Part shown: piece by piece, positions 7,627-15,725 of the stretch
How the letters are laid out: each line of letters begins with the position of its first letter
How positions within the stretch are numbered: the first letter of the stretch is position 1
Source of the DNA: Bradyrhizobium macuxiense
GTDB taxonomy: Bacteria > Pseudomonadota > Alphaproteobacteria > Rhizobiales > Xanthobacteraceae
DNA: 64,000 nucleotides
Reading direction: 5' to 3'
Assembly (NCBI RefSeq): GCF_007993935.1
Contig: NZ_VITY01000006.1
Coordinates: 248,001 to 312,000, forward strand
Notes under the pieces: model-generated
Databases searched by the model: none
What the model was told of the DNA's origin: nothing
What the model saw: only the letters and a program-made list of their open reading frames with translations
Translations under genes and position numbers: made by a program

Positions 7627-9213
7627 TCAGTAGCCGAGCGCGCAACCGTCCTTGCGCGGATCGGAGCCGCCGGTCAGCGTGCCCTTCTCCCAATCGATCC
7701 AGATGCCCTGGCCGCCGCCGAGCGGCGCGACCACGCTGGTGGTCTTGTGGCCGATCTTCTTCAGACCTTCGACGATCTCCGCCGGCACGCTGTCCTCGAG
7801 CTGATAGACGCCCTCGTAATGCAGGCCGCGCGGCATGTCGATCGCTTCCTGAATGTCACAGCCATAGTCGAGCATGTTGGTCAGCACATGGGTCTGGCCG
7901 ACCGGCTGATACTGCCCGCCCATCACGCCATACGGCATCACCGCACGGCCGTTCCTGGTGGCCAGCGCCGGGATGATGGTGTGCAGCGGGCGCTTGCCCG
8001 GTGCGATGCAGTTCGGATGACCGGGCTGGATACGGAAGCCGCCGGCGCGGTTCTGCAGCAGGACACCGGTCTTGTTGGAGACGATCGCCGAGCCGAACGA
8101 ATGCGCGATCGAGTTGATGAAGGAGCAGACGTTGCGATCCTTGTCGACCACCGTGATGTAGACGGTCGACGGATTCATCGGCGGTGCGACGTTCGGCAGT
8201 TCGAGCAGCCGGTCCATCCGGATGTTCTTGATGTGCTCGTCGGCGAATTCCTTCGAAAGGATGCCGGCGACATCGACATGGGCGTGCTGGGGATCGGCGA
8301 TATACTGCTCGCGCATCATATAGGCGATGCGCGCGGCCTCCGCCTCGAGGTGGAAGCGCTCGATGCTGAGCGGCTTGAACTTGGTCAGGTCGAAGCGCGA
8401 CAGGATGTTGAGCATCACCAGCATGGTGATGCCCGGGCCGTTCGGCGGGCACTGCCAGACGTCGTAGCCCTTGTACATCGTGCCGATCGGCGAAGTCGCC
8501 TCGGTCGAATGCGCCGCAAAGTCCTCGAGCGTATGCAGGCCGCCGATGCCGCGCAGCGTGTCGACCATGTCGGCGGCGATCTCGCCGCTATAGAAGGCGT
8601 CGCGGCCCTTCTGCGCGATGGCGCGCAGCGTCTTGCCGAGCTCGGGCTGACGGATCACGTCGCCGGCGACCGCAGGCTTGCCGTGCGGCAACAGATAGCG
8701 CTCGGTGTTGGTGCCGTTCTTCAGCTTCTCGAAGCCGTTCTTCCAGTCGAAGGCGATGCGCGGAGCGACGACATAGCCTTCTTCGGCGGCCTTGATCGCG
8801 GGCTGCAGCAGCCGGTCGAAGCCGAACTTGCCGTGATCCCTGAGGATCAGGTCCCAGGCATCGATGGCGCCGGGAATGCTGACGGCATGCGCCGAGGTCA
8901 GCGGCACCGAATGGATCTTGCGTTCGAGATACCACTCGGCGGTCGCCGCCATCGGCGCCCGGCCGCTGCCATTGTAGGCCGTGATCTTGCCCTCGCCCCT
9001 CGGCTGGATCAGCGCAAAGCAGTCGCCGCCGATGCCGGTCGATTGCGGTTCGATGACGCCGAGCAGCGCGCAGGCCGCGACCGCAGCATCGGCGGCCGTG
9101 CCGCCCTCGCGCATCACCTCGATGGCCACCAGCGCCGCCTGCGGATGCGATGTGGCAACCATCGCGTTCTGGGCGTGGACCGTGGAACGGCCGGCGAAGT
9201 GGAAATTCCTCAT
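7627..9213 (-). CDS. ggt: Gamma-glutamyltransferase family protein
   Basis: A 528-residue N-terminal-nucleophile hydrolase. Self-cleavage is expected before Thr350 in NPSTVYITVVDKDRN, which corresponds to the TTH..VVD region of known gamma-glutamyltransferases and starts the small subunit. The N-terminal part has GGTAADAAVAACALLGVIEP and GIGGDCFAL, both typical. No clear signal peptide is seen after the start MRNFHFAG, so it may be cytoplasmic, as in the glutaryl-7-ACA-acylase-like branch. The substrate could be glutathione or another gamma-glutamyl compound. Only a weak ribosome site precedes 9213; the longer frame to 9360 has a less convincing N-terminus. Confidence 0.9.
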   Translation of the reverse strand: MRNFHFAGRSTVHAQNAMVATSHPQAALVAIEVMREGGTAADAAVAACALLGVIEPQSTGIGGDCFALIQPRGEGKITAYNGSGRAPMAATAEWYLERKIHSVPLTSAHAVSIPGAIDAWDLILRDHGKFGFDRLLQPAIKAAEEGYVVAPRIAFDWKNGFEKLKNGTNTERYLLPHGKPAVAGDVIRQPELGKTLRAIAQKGRDAFYSGEIAADMVDTLRGIGGLHTLEDFAAHSTEATSPIGTMYKGYDVWQCPPNGPGITMLVMLNILSRFDLTKFKPLSIERFHLEAEAARIAYMMREQYIADPQHAHVDVAGILSKEFADEHIKNIRMDRLLELPNVAPPMNPSTVYITVVDKDRNVCSFINSIAHSFGSAIVSNKTGVLLQNRAGGFRIQPGHPNCIAPGKRPLHTIIPALATRNGRAVMPYGVMGGQYQPVGQTHVLTNMLDYGCDIQEAIDMPRGLHYEGVYQLEDSVPAEIVEGLKKIGHKTTSVVAPLGGGQGIWIDWEKGTLTGGSDPRKDGCALGY

Positions 9214-9408
9214 AACGGAGAGCTCGCTTGATCGTGATGGGCTGATGCTGCTGCGGCGGATGGGTGCCAAAGGGATAGCAAGGGGATGGAAAGTACATGG
9301 CACATTCATCCCCGGCTGAGCAATGCCTGGCATGCCAGAGGGATTATCCCGGTAATGCATGGCTTTGCGGGGTTACGCCGACCTGGCCGGCCTGATAAAC
9401 CGCAGGCC

Positions 9409-10161
9409 ATGCCGCTCAAGGTCGCCGCCTTCTACCAGTTCGCCGCGCTACCCGACTTCCGCGCGTTGCGCGAGCCGCTGCGCGCGCTCTGCGCGGGGCT
9501 CGATCTCAAGGGCAGCGTGCTGCTCGCGCATGAGGGCATCAACGGCACCATCGCCGGCAGCGACGAAGCGATCGATGGCTTCGTCGCCGAACTCAGGCAC
9601 GGGCCGCTGTTCGGCGGCCGGCTCGACAATCTCGAGCTGAAATTCTCCGAGGCCGCGCGGATGCCGTTCCAGCGGCTCAAGGTGCGGCTGAAGAAAGAGA
9701 TCGTGACGCTCGGCGATACCACGGTCGATCCGACGCGGCAGGTCGGCACCTATGTCGACGCCGCCGACTGGAACGAACTGATCGCCTCGCCCGACATCAT
9801 GGTGCTCGACACCCGCAACGCTTTCGAAGTCGCGATGGGCAGCTTCGAAGGCGCGGTCGATCCCAGGATCGCGAGCTTTGGACAATTCAAGGAATTTGCC
9901 GCGCGGCACCTCGATCCCGAAAAGCACCGCCGGATCGCAATGTTCTGCACCGGCGGCATCCGCTGCGAGAAGGCGAGCGCCTATCTGCTCGCGCAGGGCT
10001 TCGCCGAAGTCTATCACCTCAAGGGCGGCATCCTCAGATATCTCGAGGAAACGCCGCAACAGGACAGCCGCTGGTGCGGCGACTGTTTTGTGTTCGACGA
10101 GCGTGTCGCGCTCGGCCACGAGCTGCGCGAGCGTGGACGCGAGGACGGCACGCATGAATGA
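9409..10161 (+). CDS. trhO: tRNA uridine(34) hydroxylase, rhodanese-type
   Basis: A 250-residue member of the YceA/UPF0176 family. These enzymes hydroxylate U34 of certain tRNAs to give 5-hydroxyuridine. The N-terminal domain contains VAAFYQFAALPD and GSVLLAHEGINGTIAG; the rhodanese domain has VLDTRNAFEVAMG and the active-site loop MFCTGGIRCEKASAYL; the tail has WCGDCFVFDERVAL with the paired Cys that mark the family. The start at 9409 matches the family N-terminus; in-frame upstream codons add a low-complexity leader. The stop overlaps the start of slyX by 8 bases, so the two are translationally linked. Confidence 0.92.
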   Translation: MPLKVAAFYQFAALPDFRALREPLRALCAGLDLKGSVLLAHEGINGTIAGSDEAIDGFVAELRHGPLFGGRLDNLELKFSEAARMPFQRLKVRLKKEIVTLGDTTVDPTRQVGTYVDAADWNELIASPDIMVLDTRNAFEVAMGSFEGAVDPRIASFGQFKEFAARHLDPEKHRRIAMFCTGGIRCEKASAYLLAQGFAEVYHLKGGILRYLEETPQQDSRWCGDCFVFDERVALGHELRERGREDGTHE

Positions 10162-10369
10162 TGTGGCAAGACTGAGCGAACGGATCGATGCGCTGGAGGT
10201 CCGCCTGACCTATCAGGACGAAGCCATCGAGACGCTCAACCAGACCATCACGGCGCAATGGAAGCAGATCGACGCGTTGACGCGCCAGCTCGCCGAGCTG
10301 CGCGACCGGCTTCAGGAGGCCGAACGCCAGGCGCCGAGCCCCGCCAACGAACGCCCACCGCACTACTGA
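10154..10369 (+). CDS. slyX: SlyX family protein
   Basis: A 71-residue protein that is almost entirely a heptad coiled coil: LSERIDALEVRLTYQDEAIE, then LNQTITAQWKQID, ending in the characteristic short PPHY. SlyX proteins are widespread but of unknown function. It starts inside the last codons of trhO (8-base overlap), and the pairing with trhO suggests shared translation and possibly a shared process. Confidence 0.9.
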   Translation: MNDVARLSERIDALEVRLTYQDEAIETLNQTITAQWKQIDALTRQLAELRDRLQEAERQAPSPANERPPHY

Positions 10370-10373
10370 TCGG

Positions 10374-10391
10374 CGCCGCCGCAACGCGGCG
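10374..10391. terminator. Short GC-rich hairpin between convergent genes
   Basis: CGCCGC, a six-base loop, then GCGGCG, placed between the end of slyX (10369) and the end of the LysR gene (10400, other strand). No T-run is seen, so termination is plausible but not certain. Confidence 0.35.
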
Positions 10392-10399
10392 ACACCGGA

Positions 10400-11287
10400 C
10401 TACATGTTGCTCGCCTGACGCATCGGCTTGGCGCCGCTGAAGAACAGGCTGGACAACCGCTGCACCATTGCCGTCGCGCGGCTGCCCTCGAGGCCCGGGC
10501 GAACGCACAGCAGGCGCTTCTGAACCGGAAGCTCCGGAAGATAATAGTCCTTCGCCGAAATCAGCGAGGACGGGATCATCCGCTCGGGGCACGCCGTCAG
10601 GCCGTATCCGGCCCGTGCGGCCTCCAGTCGCAGCTGGTGGTTCGGGCTCCTGAACACGATCTTGTATGAGATGTTGTGCTTGGTGAGCGTCCGGATCATC
10701 CAGTCGTCACCCGGCCATGCCAGGATCGGGATCGGAGCACCCGGCCGCAGGACAAAATCGCGTGATCGCACCCACACCGAGCGCTCGTCGGCCTCGGCGG
10801 CGATCGTCACCTCGTCTTCGTTCTCAAGCGAGGGATTGCTGTAGACGAAGGCGATGTCGATGTAGCCATCGATCAATCCCCTGATCACGATCGGCGACAT
10901 GTCGGCGTGAACCAATACGTCGGCGAGCGCGTCGGCGGGATGCAGCTTGAGGAATTCCTCGGCGAGCATCGTGCTCATGCCCAGCCGCAACGGCTGCGGT
11001 CCTTCATGATTGCCGCCGAGCCGAAGCAGTTGATCGTTCGCTTCGAGGATGCGCCGTGCCTGCTGCACGGCAACCTTGCCGAGCTCGGTGGTCGTGGTGC
11101 CGTTTGCCGTTCTGACGAAGAGCGCGCCACCGATCAGGCTCTGCAGTCGTTTGACCTGCGAACTGATCGCCGGCTGACTGAGGCCGAGACGCTCCCCGGC
11201 TTTCGACAGGCTGCCTGTCTCCGCTATTGCAACGACGGTACGAACGATTTCAGTAGGAATATTCAAATGCTGACGTGGTCTGTGCAT
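10400..11287 (-). CDS. LysR-family transcriptional regulator
   Basis: A 295-residue LysR protein. The N-terminal winged helix reads IVRTVVAIAETGSLSKAGERLGLSQPAISSQVKRL, split here by normal helix boundaries (helix-turn-helix about residues 27-46). The rest is the periplasmic-binding-protein-like effector domain, with DIAFVYSNP and RAGYGLTACPERMIP. The start at 11287 is set by GGAGGG 6 bases upstream; a longer frame to 11368 lacks one. No target gene is adjacent on the divergent side other than the TadE-like gene 378 bases away, so its regulon is not evident. Confidence 0.9.
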   Translation of the reverse strand: MHRPRQHLNIPTEIVRTVVAIAETGSLSKAGERLGLSQPAISSQVKRLQSLIGGALFVRTANGTTTTELGKVAVQQARRILEANDQLLRLGGNHEGPQPLRLGMSTMLAEEFLKLHPADALADVLVHADMSPIVIRGLIDGYIDIAFVYSNPSLENEDEVTIAAEADERSVWVRSRDFVLRPGAPIPILAWPGDDWMIRTLTKHNISYKIVFRSPNHQLRLEAARAGYGLTACPERMIPSSLISAKDYYLPELPVQKRLLCVRPGLEGSRATAMVQRLSSLFFSGAKPMRQASNM

Positions 11288-11665
11288 CGCGAGCCCTCCA
11301 ATCTCAGCACGGGACGCAATTCCGATCTCTAAAGTATGTGATTTAGCTATACTAACATTTGGTTGCACTTTCGTTTAGCTGCAATTGCCGCCAAGGCACT
11401 GATAATGCAGCCTATATGTATTGTTACGTGCATTGCTATCCATACCGCGGTATCCGACAACTGTGCCTCCGCACGCCGCAATACCTCTGCAGCATCACAC
11501 CCCGGGTTTTTGCGGATATCGCATCAAAAATTCTGATCGCCCCATAACGCTTCACTGACCCGATAAGTCTGAATTGACGTCCCTGATTCGCGAAAGCGTT
11601 TTCATAGTTTTCCTTAATCAAAGCCTCGCAACGTGGCCTCGTAGATTGCGTTTCGAGGTGTTGTC
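11288..11665. other. 378-base AT-richer intergenic region
   Basis: No convincing gene lies here. It separates the divergent LysR gene and the TadE/TadG pair and is visibly richer in A and T than its surroundings, as expected of promoters. It contains a perfect 12-bp palindrome ATACCGCGGTAT at 11442-11453. The stretch GCGTTTTCATAGTTTTCCTT (about 11597) could hold promoter elements for the rightward genes, but I cannot assign boxes. Confidence 0.5.
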
Positions 11666-12079
11666 ATGACCAGGTTATTTCGCTGTCGAAGCGGCGCTTC
11701 TGCTGTCGAATTTGCGCTGATGCTGCCGCTGTTCCTCGCCTTCATTTTCGGCATCATCGTATTCGGTTCGTACCTTGCGATGGTGCATGGCGTTCAGCAA
11801 CTCGCCGCCGAAGCGGCGCGGTCGTCGATCGCCGGAATGACCGACACTGAACGCAACAGCCTCGCAACCAGTTACGTCACCGCCAACGTATCGACCTATC
11901 CACTGCTCGTTCCCGGCAATCTCACCGTCAATGCCGCGCCGTCGGCATCGAACGCGAACGTCTACATCGTGACGCTCAACTACAACGCGGCCGGCAACTT
12001 CATCTACAAGCTGCCTTTCGTGCCGGCGCCTGCGAGCACCATCGTCCGCTCCGCTGCGATTCAGTATGGGGGGTTCTAG
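11666..12079 (+). CDS. TadE-like pilus assembly protein
   Basis: A 137-residue protein with the TadE arrangement: a short basic N-terminus (RLFRCRSG), then ASAVEFALMLPLFLAFIFGI, a type-IV-prepilin-like segment in which the Glu after the Ala/Val run corresponds to the +5 Glu, followed by an extracytoplasmic domain of about 95 residues. TadE-like pseudopilins work with the Flp/Tad secretion machine. The stop (TAG at 12079) is one base from the next start, so it is co-translated with the TadG-like gene. No Tad ATPase, secretin or Flp pilin gene is present in the window. Confidence 0.82.
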   Translation: MTRLFRCRSGASAVEFALMLPLFLAFIFGIIVFGSYLAMVHGVQQLAAEAARSSIAGMTDTERNSLATSYVTANVSTYPLLVPGNLTVNAAPSASNANVYIVTLNYNAAGNFIYKLPFVPAPASTIVRSAAIQYGGF

Positions 12080-12080
12080 G

Positions 12081-13739
12081 ATGAGCGGCATCCTCACGCT
12101 GATGCGGCGCTTCGGCGCCGACGAGCGGGGAAACTTCGCGATGATCAGCGCCGGCCTGATGACGCTCGTGATCGGGTGCGCCGGGCTTGCCATCGATCTC
12201 GGCACGATCTTCGCCGATCGGCGCAAGACCCAGAGCACCGCCGACCTCGCTGCGATCGTCGCCGCCGCCAATCTGAGCAATCCGGTCAATGCCGCCTCCG
12301 CGACGGTGACGCAGAACAACTATCCGGCCAGTGCGCTGGTCAAGGTCGAGACCGGGACCTACACCGCAAGCAGCGCCATCGCGCCACAGGCCCGTTTCGT
12401 GACCCCGGCGGCCGGACTTCCGAACGCCGCGCGCGTCACGCTGACGACCCAGACCCCGCTCTACTTCGCGCGCTACATCACCGGCGCGAGCAGCTTCAAC
12501 ATCACGACGACCGCCACCGCGACATCGACCGAAATGGCGACATTCGCGATCGGCTCGCGGCTGCTCTCGGTCAACGGCGGCGTGATCAACGCGCTGCTCG
12601 GCTCGATGCTCGGCACCACGCTGTCGCTCTCGGTGATGGACTACAATTCGCTGATCAGCGCCAAGATCGACGCGCTGGACTTCCTGTCGGCGCTGGCAAC
12701 CCGGATCAACCTGACCGGCGTCACCTATAGCGACCTCTTGAGCAGCAACGTCAAGGTCGGCGATTTGATGGCGGCTGCGCTGACCACCCAGCAGATCACC
12801 AATGGCGCGGGCGCCGCGACCACCGCGCTGTCGACAATCTCCCAGGCCGTCACCGGCTCCTCGACCAAGGTTTCGCCGGGTACCCTGATCGACCTCGGGC
12901 CCTTCGCGAACCTCACGGTAGGGCAGAAACCGAAGGTCGGCGCCAGCGTCTCTGTGTTCGACCTCGTCAACACGGTGGCGCAGATCGCCAACGGCAGCCA
13001 TCAGATCGCAAGCTCCGTCAATCTCGGCCTGCCCGGCATCGCCAACGTGTCGGTGATCGCGACGATCGGCGAGCGGCCGGTCGGCTCGAGCTGGATCGCG
13101 ATGGGCACCCAGGGCGTGAGCGTGCACACCGCGCAGACCAGGATCCTGGCGACGGTCAATGTTCTCGGCTCCGGCAGCATCGCGTCGATCAATCTGCCTG
13201 TCTATGTCGAGGTCGCCTCAGGGACCGCGACGCTTAATGCGGTGTCCTGCGGCCATCCGAACATCAACACCTCGCAGGTCACCGTCGGCGTGACGCCGGG
13301 CATCGTGGATGCCTGGATCGGCAACGTCACGGTCGCCGACATGACCAACTTCGCGACCAAGCCCAATCCGCCGCCGGCGACGCTGGTCACCGTGCTGGGG
13401 ATCCCGATCACGGGCCTCGCCCATGTCGGCATGGGCAACACCACGCCGACCAACGTCAATTTCAGCTACAGCGACATCCAGGCAGGGACGAAGAAGACCG
13501 TAACGACGACCAACTTCCTCACCTCGCTGACATCAAGCCTGCTCGGTGACCTCACGCTCAACATCGCGGGCATTCCGATCCCGGGATTGGGCGCGCTCGT
13601 CATGAGCATCCTGAACGGCGTGACGAGCCCGATCGATCAAGTGCTGGCGTCCCTGCTCTCGGCCCTCGGCATCGGGCTCGGCCAGGTCGACGTCTGGGTG
13701 CTGGGCATTCGCTGCGACGGCGCCGTGCTGGTGAACTAG
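12081..13739 (+). CDS. TadG-like membrane-anchored protein
   Basis: A 552-residue protein. The N-terminal 60 residues (DERGNFAMISAGLMTLVIGC, then AIDLGTIFADRRKTQSTADL) are the Tad_G domain: a single membrane anchor followed by the conserved DLG..Q..ADLAA stretch. The remaining part is an exported region rich in Thr, Ser, Ala, Gly and Asn with few charged residues and many repeats of the kind LGSML/LGIPI, like surface or matrix proteins. It ends in IRCDGAVLVN. In other TadG proteins a von Willebrand-type domain follows; none is evident here. The start at 12081 rather than 12066 is chosen from the GGGGGGTTCTAGG just upstream. Confidence 0.8.
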   Translation: MSGILTLMRRFGADERGNFAMISAGLMTLVIGCAGLAIDLGTIFADRRKTQSTADLAAIVAAANLSNPVNAASATVTQNNYPASALVKVETGTYTASSAIAPQARFVTPAAGLPNAARVTLTTQTPLYFARYITGASSFNITTTATATSTEMATFAIGSRLLSVNGGVINALLGSMLGTTLSLSVMDYNSLISAKIDALDFLSALATRINLTGVTYSDLLSSNVKVGDLMAAALTTQQITNGAGAATTALSTISQAVTGSSTKVSPGTLIDLGPFANLTVGQKPKVGASVSVFDLVNTVAQIANGSHQIASSVNLGLPGIANVSVIATIGERPVGSSWIAMGTQGVSVHTAQTRILATVNVLGSGSIASINLPVYVEVASGTATLNAVSCGHPNINTSQVTVGVTPGIVDAWIGNVTVADMTNFATKPNPPPATLVTVLGIPITGLAHVGMGNTTPTNVNFSYSDIQAGTKKTVTTTNFLTSLTSSLLGDLTLNIAGIPIPGLGALVMSILNGVTSPIDQVLASLLSALGIGLGQVDVWVLGIRCDGAVLVN

Positions 13740-13782
13740 AGCACGATCGCGACCGGGCATCACACCGGGGTAGGAGACGGCG

Positions 13783-14073
13783 GTGAGTACAACAATAAGA
13801 AGGTACAAGATCGACAGCCAGCGAACGGCCTTGATGAAGCGCGGCTTGATCTTCTTCCGCAACACCAGCCTCGGATGTCTCGTACTCAACATCTCGACCG
13901 GAGGGGCGGGACTTGCGGTGGACAGCGACGCCACACTCCCGTTCGCGTTCGACCTCGAGATCGAGAGCGAACCGATCCGGCGGCACTGCATTCTGGCCTG
14001 GCGCCTGGAGCGCCGGCTCGGCGTGAGCTTCGAATTCGACCGGATGCTGCGTCCCGAAGCCGGCCCGATCTAG
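13783..14073 (+). CDS. Small PilZ-domain protein
   Basis: A 96-residue protein with the PilZ signature N-x-S-x-x-G in LNISTGGAGLAVD, flanked by beta strands that end in AWRLERRLGVSFEF. The Arg-rich RxxxR part upstream is only loosely matched, so binding of cyclic di-GMP is likely but not certain. The start is a GTG with TAGGAGA upstream (13771-13777). It lies 43 bases behind the TadG-like gene on the same strand and may be in the same message, which would link pilus or adhesion genes to c-di-GMP signalling. Confidence 0.78.
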   Translation: MSTTIRRYKIDSQRTALMKRGLIFFRNTSLGCLVLNISTGGAGLAVDSDATLPFAFDLEIESEPIRRHCILAWRLERRLGVSFEFDRMLRPEAGPI

Positions 14074-14207
14074 TTGATCGCGACGCTCACATGATGCGGC
14101 ATCACGGCGATTGCGCGGCCCGCGTCGAACCGCCACGACGCGGCGGTTCGTTCCAATATGATTGAGCTGATTTCGCGTCGTGGTTAGCAATCGCTGGGAT
14201 ATACCAG

Positions 14208-14393
14208 CTAATTGTCGCGATTGCCGTCGTGCTTCGACGGCGCCGGCTGCGTGGCGCTGACCGGATCGGACGCCGGGAAGGTATCCTCCAGACCCTCCTT
14301 CAGCCGGGAGCGCGCCTTGCGCTCGGCGGCCTTGGCCTCGTGCGGCTTCTCGGCATGCTTGTCATGCGCTGCAGGATCGAATTTGTCGGCCAT
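14208..14393 (-). CDS. Small hydrophilic protein with EDTFPASDP motif
   Basis: A 61-residue, highly charged protein. The second half reads ARSRLKEGLEDTFPASDPVS, a short motif that I have met in many small uncharacterised rhizobial proteins. No function is known to me. The ribosome site GGGAGGGA precedes the start at 14393 by about 5 bases. It lies divergent from hemE, with about 100 bases between starts. Confidence 0.75.
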   Translation of the reverse strand: MADKFDPAAHDKHAEKPHEAKAAERKARSRLKEGLEDTFPASDPVSATQPAPSKHDGNRDN

Positions 14394-14491
14394 GTCGTCC
14401 CTCCCTTCTCCGGGGGCAACGCGCCCACGCAAACAGGGGTTCCAGAACCGCCTTGGCCCGCTGCGCCGCAGCGTGTATCAGGGGCCAAATT

Positions 14492-15562
14492 TTGACCGAG
14501 ATCAGGAACTTTCGCGTGCCCCAGGATCCCACCAAGAAGCCGCTCATCGACCTCCTGTCGGGCCACCGGCAGGCCACGCCGCCGCTCTGGATGATGCGGC
14601 AGGCCGGCCGCTATCTGCCGGAATATCGCGAGCTGCGCGCCAAGGCCGGCGGCTTCCTCGATCTCTGCTTCACGCCCGAATTCGCCACCGAGATCACGCT
14701 GCAGCCGATCCGCAGGTTCAACTTCGACGCCGCGATCATCTTCTCCGACATCCTGGTGATCCCCTATGCGCTCGGCCGTTCGGTACGTTTCGAGGCCGGC
14801 GAAGGACCCCGGCTCGATCCGCTGGCGACGCCCGGCGAGATCGCAACGCTGGCGACGCAGGCCAATTTCGACCAGCTCGAGCCGGTCTTTGAAGCCCTGC
14901 GCCGCGTCCGCCGCGAGCTTGCGCCCGAGATCGCGCTGATCGGCTTCTGCGGCGCGCCGTGGACGGTTGCGACCTACATGGTGGCCGGACAGGGCACGCC
15001 GGACCAGGCACCGGCGCGGATGCTCGCCTACCGGCATCCGGATGCGTTCGCCAGGATCATCGACGTCCTGGTCGAGAACTCGATCCACTACCTCGTCGGC
15101 CAGCTCAAGGCCGGTGCCGATTGCCTGCAGATCTTCGACACCTGGGCCGGCGTGCTGCCGCCGCGCGAGTTCGCCCGCTGGTCGATCGAGCCGACGAAAC
15201 GCATCGTTGCCGGCGTGCGCAAGCAGGTCCCCGGCGCCAGGATTATCGGCTTTCCGCGCGGCGCGGCGGGCATGCTGCCGGCCTATGTCGAGCAAACCGG
15301 CGTCGATGCCGTCTCGATCGACTGGGCAGCCGAGCCGTCGATGATCCGCGAACGGGTGCAGAGCCGCGTCCCCGTGCAGGGCAATCTCGATCCGCTGGCC
15401 CTGATCGCCGGCGGCGCCACGCTCGATCGTGCGGTGGACGATGTGCTGGAGAATTTCGGCGCAGGGCCGCTGATCTTCAACCTCGGCCACGGCATCCTGC
15501 AGGAGACGCCGATCGCCCATGTCGAGCAGATGGTCGCACGGGTACGCGCGTATAAGGGGTGA
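14492..15562 (+). CDS. hemE: Uroporphyrinogen decarboxylase
   Basis: A 356-residue HemE protein that decarboxylates the four acetate side chains of uroporphyrinogen III to give coproporphyrinogen III in haem biosynthesis. The family signature PPLWMMRQAGRYLPEYRE is intact, as are FSDILVIPYALG, GFCGAPWTVATYM and QGNLDPL. The length matches the family. The start is uncertain: I chose the TTG at 14492 because AGGGG lies about 8 bases upstream and the protein then begins TEIRNFRVPQDP; a GTG at 14516 and an ATG at 14453 are in frame as well. Confidence 0.95.
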   Translation: MTEIRNFRVPQDPTKKPLIDLLSGHRQATPPLWMMRQAGRYLPEYRELRAKAGGFLDLCFTPEFATEITLQPIRRFNFDAAIIFSDILVIPYALGRSVRFEAGEGPRLDPLATPGEIATLATQANFDQLEPVFEALRRVRRELAPEIALIGFCGAPWTVATYMVAGQGTPDQAPARMLAYRHPDAFARIIDVLVENSIHYLVGQLKAGADCLQIFDTWAGVLPPREFARWSIEPTKRIVAGVRKQVPGARIIGFPRGAAGMLPAYVEQTGVDAVSIDWAAEPSMIRERVQSRVPVQGNLDPLALIAGGATLDRAVDDVLENFGAGPLIFNLGHGILQETPIAHVEQMVARVRAYKG

Positions 15563-15585
15563 GGCCACGTAGCCGACTCCGTCGC

Positions 15586-15708
15586 CGTCACCCTGAGGAG
15601 CGCGCTCTTGCGCGCGTCTCGAAGGGTCGACGGCCCGAGTCTCTCCGAGCCGCAAGAGCGGGACCGTGCATCCTTCGAGACGCCGCTTCGCGGCTCCTCA
15701 GGATGACG
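15586..15708. repeat. Intergenic palindromic repeat, family 2
   Basis: An inverted repeat with outer ends CGTCACCCTGAGGAG and CTCCTCAGGATGACGG, inner arms around GTCTCGAAGG and CCTTCGAGAC, and a central GC-rich part. Only one copy is in the window; I recognise it as a common rhizobial intergenic element. It separates the convergent hemE and GMC oxidoreductase genes. Confidence 0.85.
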
Positions 15709-15725
15709 GGTTCGCTACTGCCGCG

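Noticed and set aside
11359..11547. Open frame of 62 codons in the AT-richer gap
   Set aside because: It has no ribosome site and a Cys/Tyr-rich, unlikely product; the region is better seen as promoter DNA.
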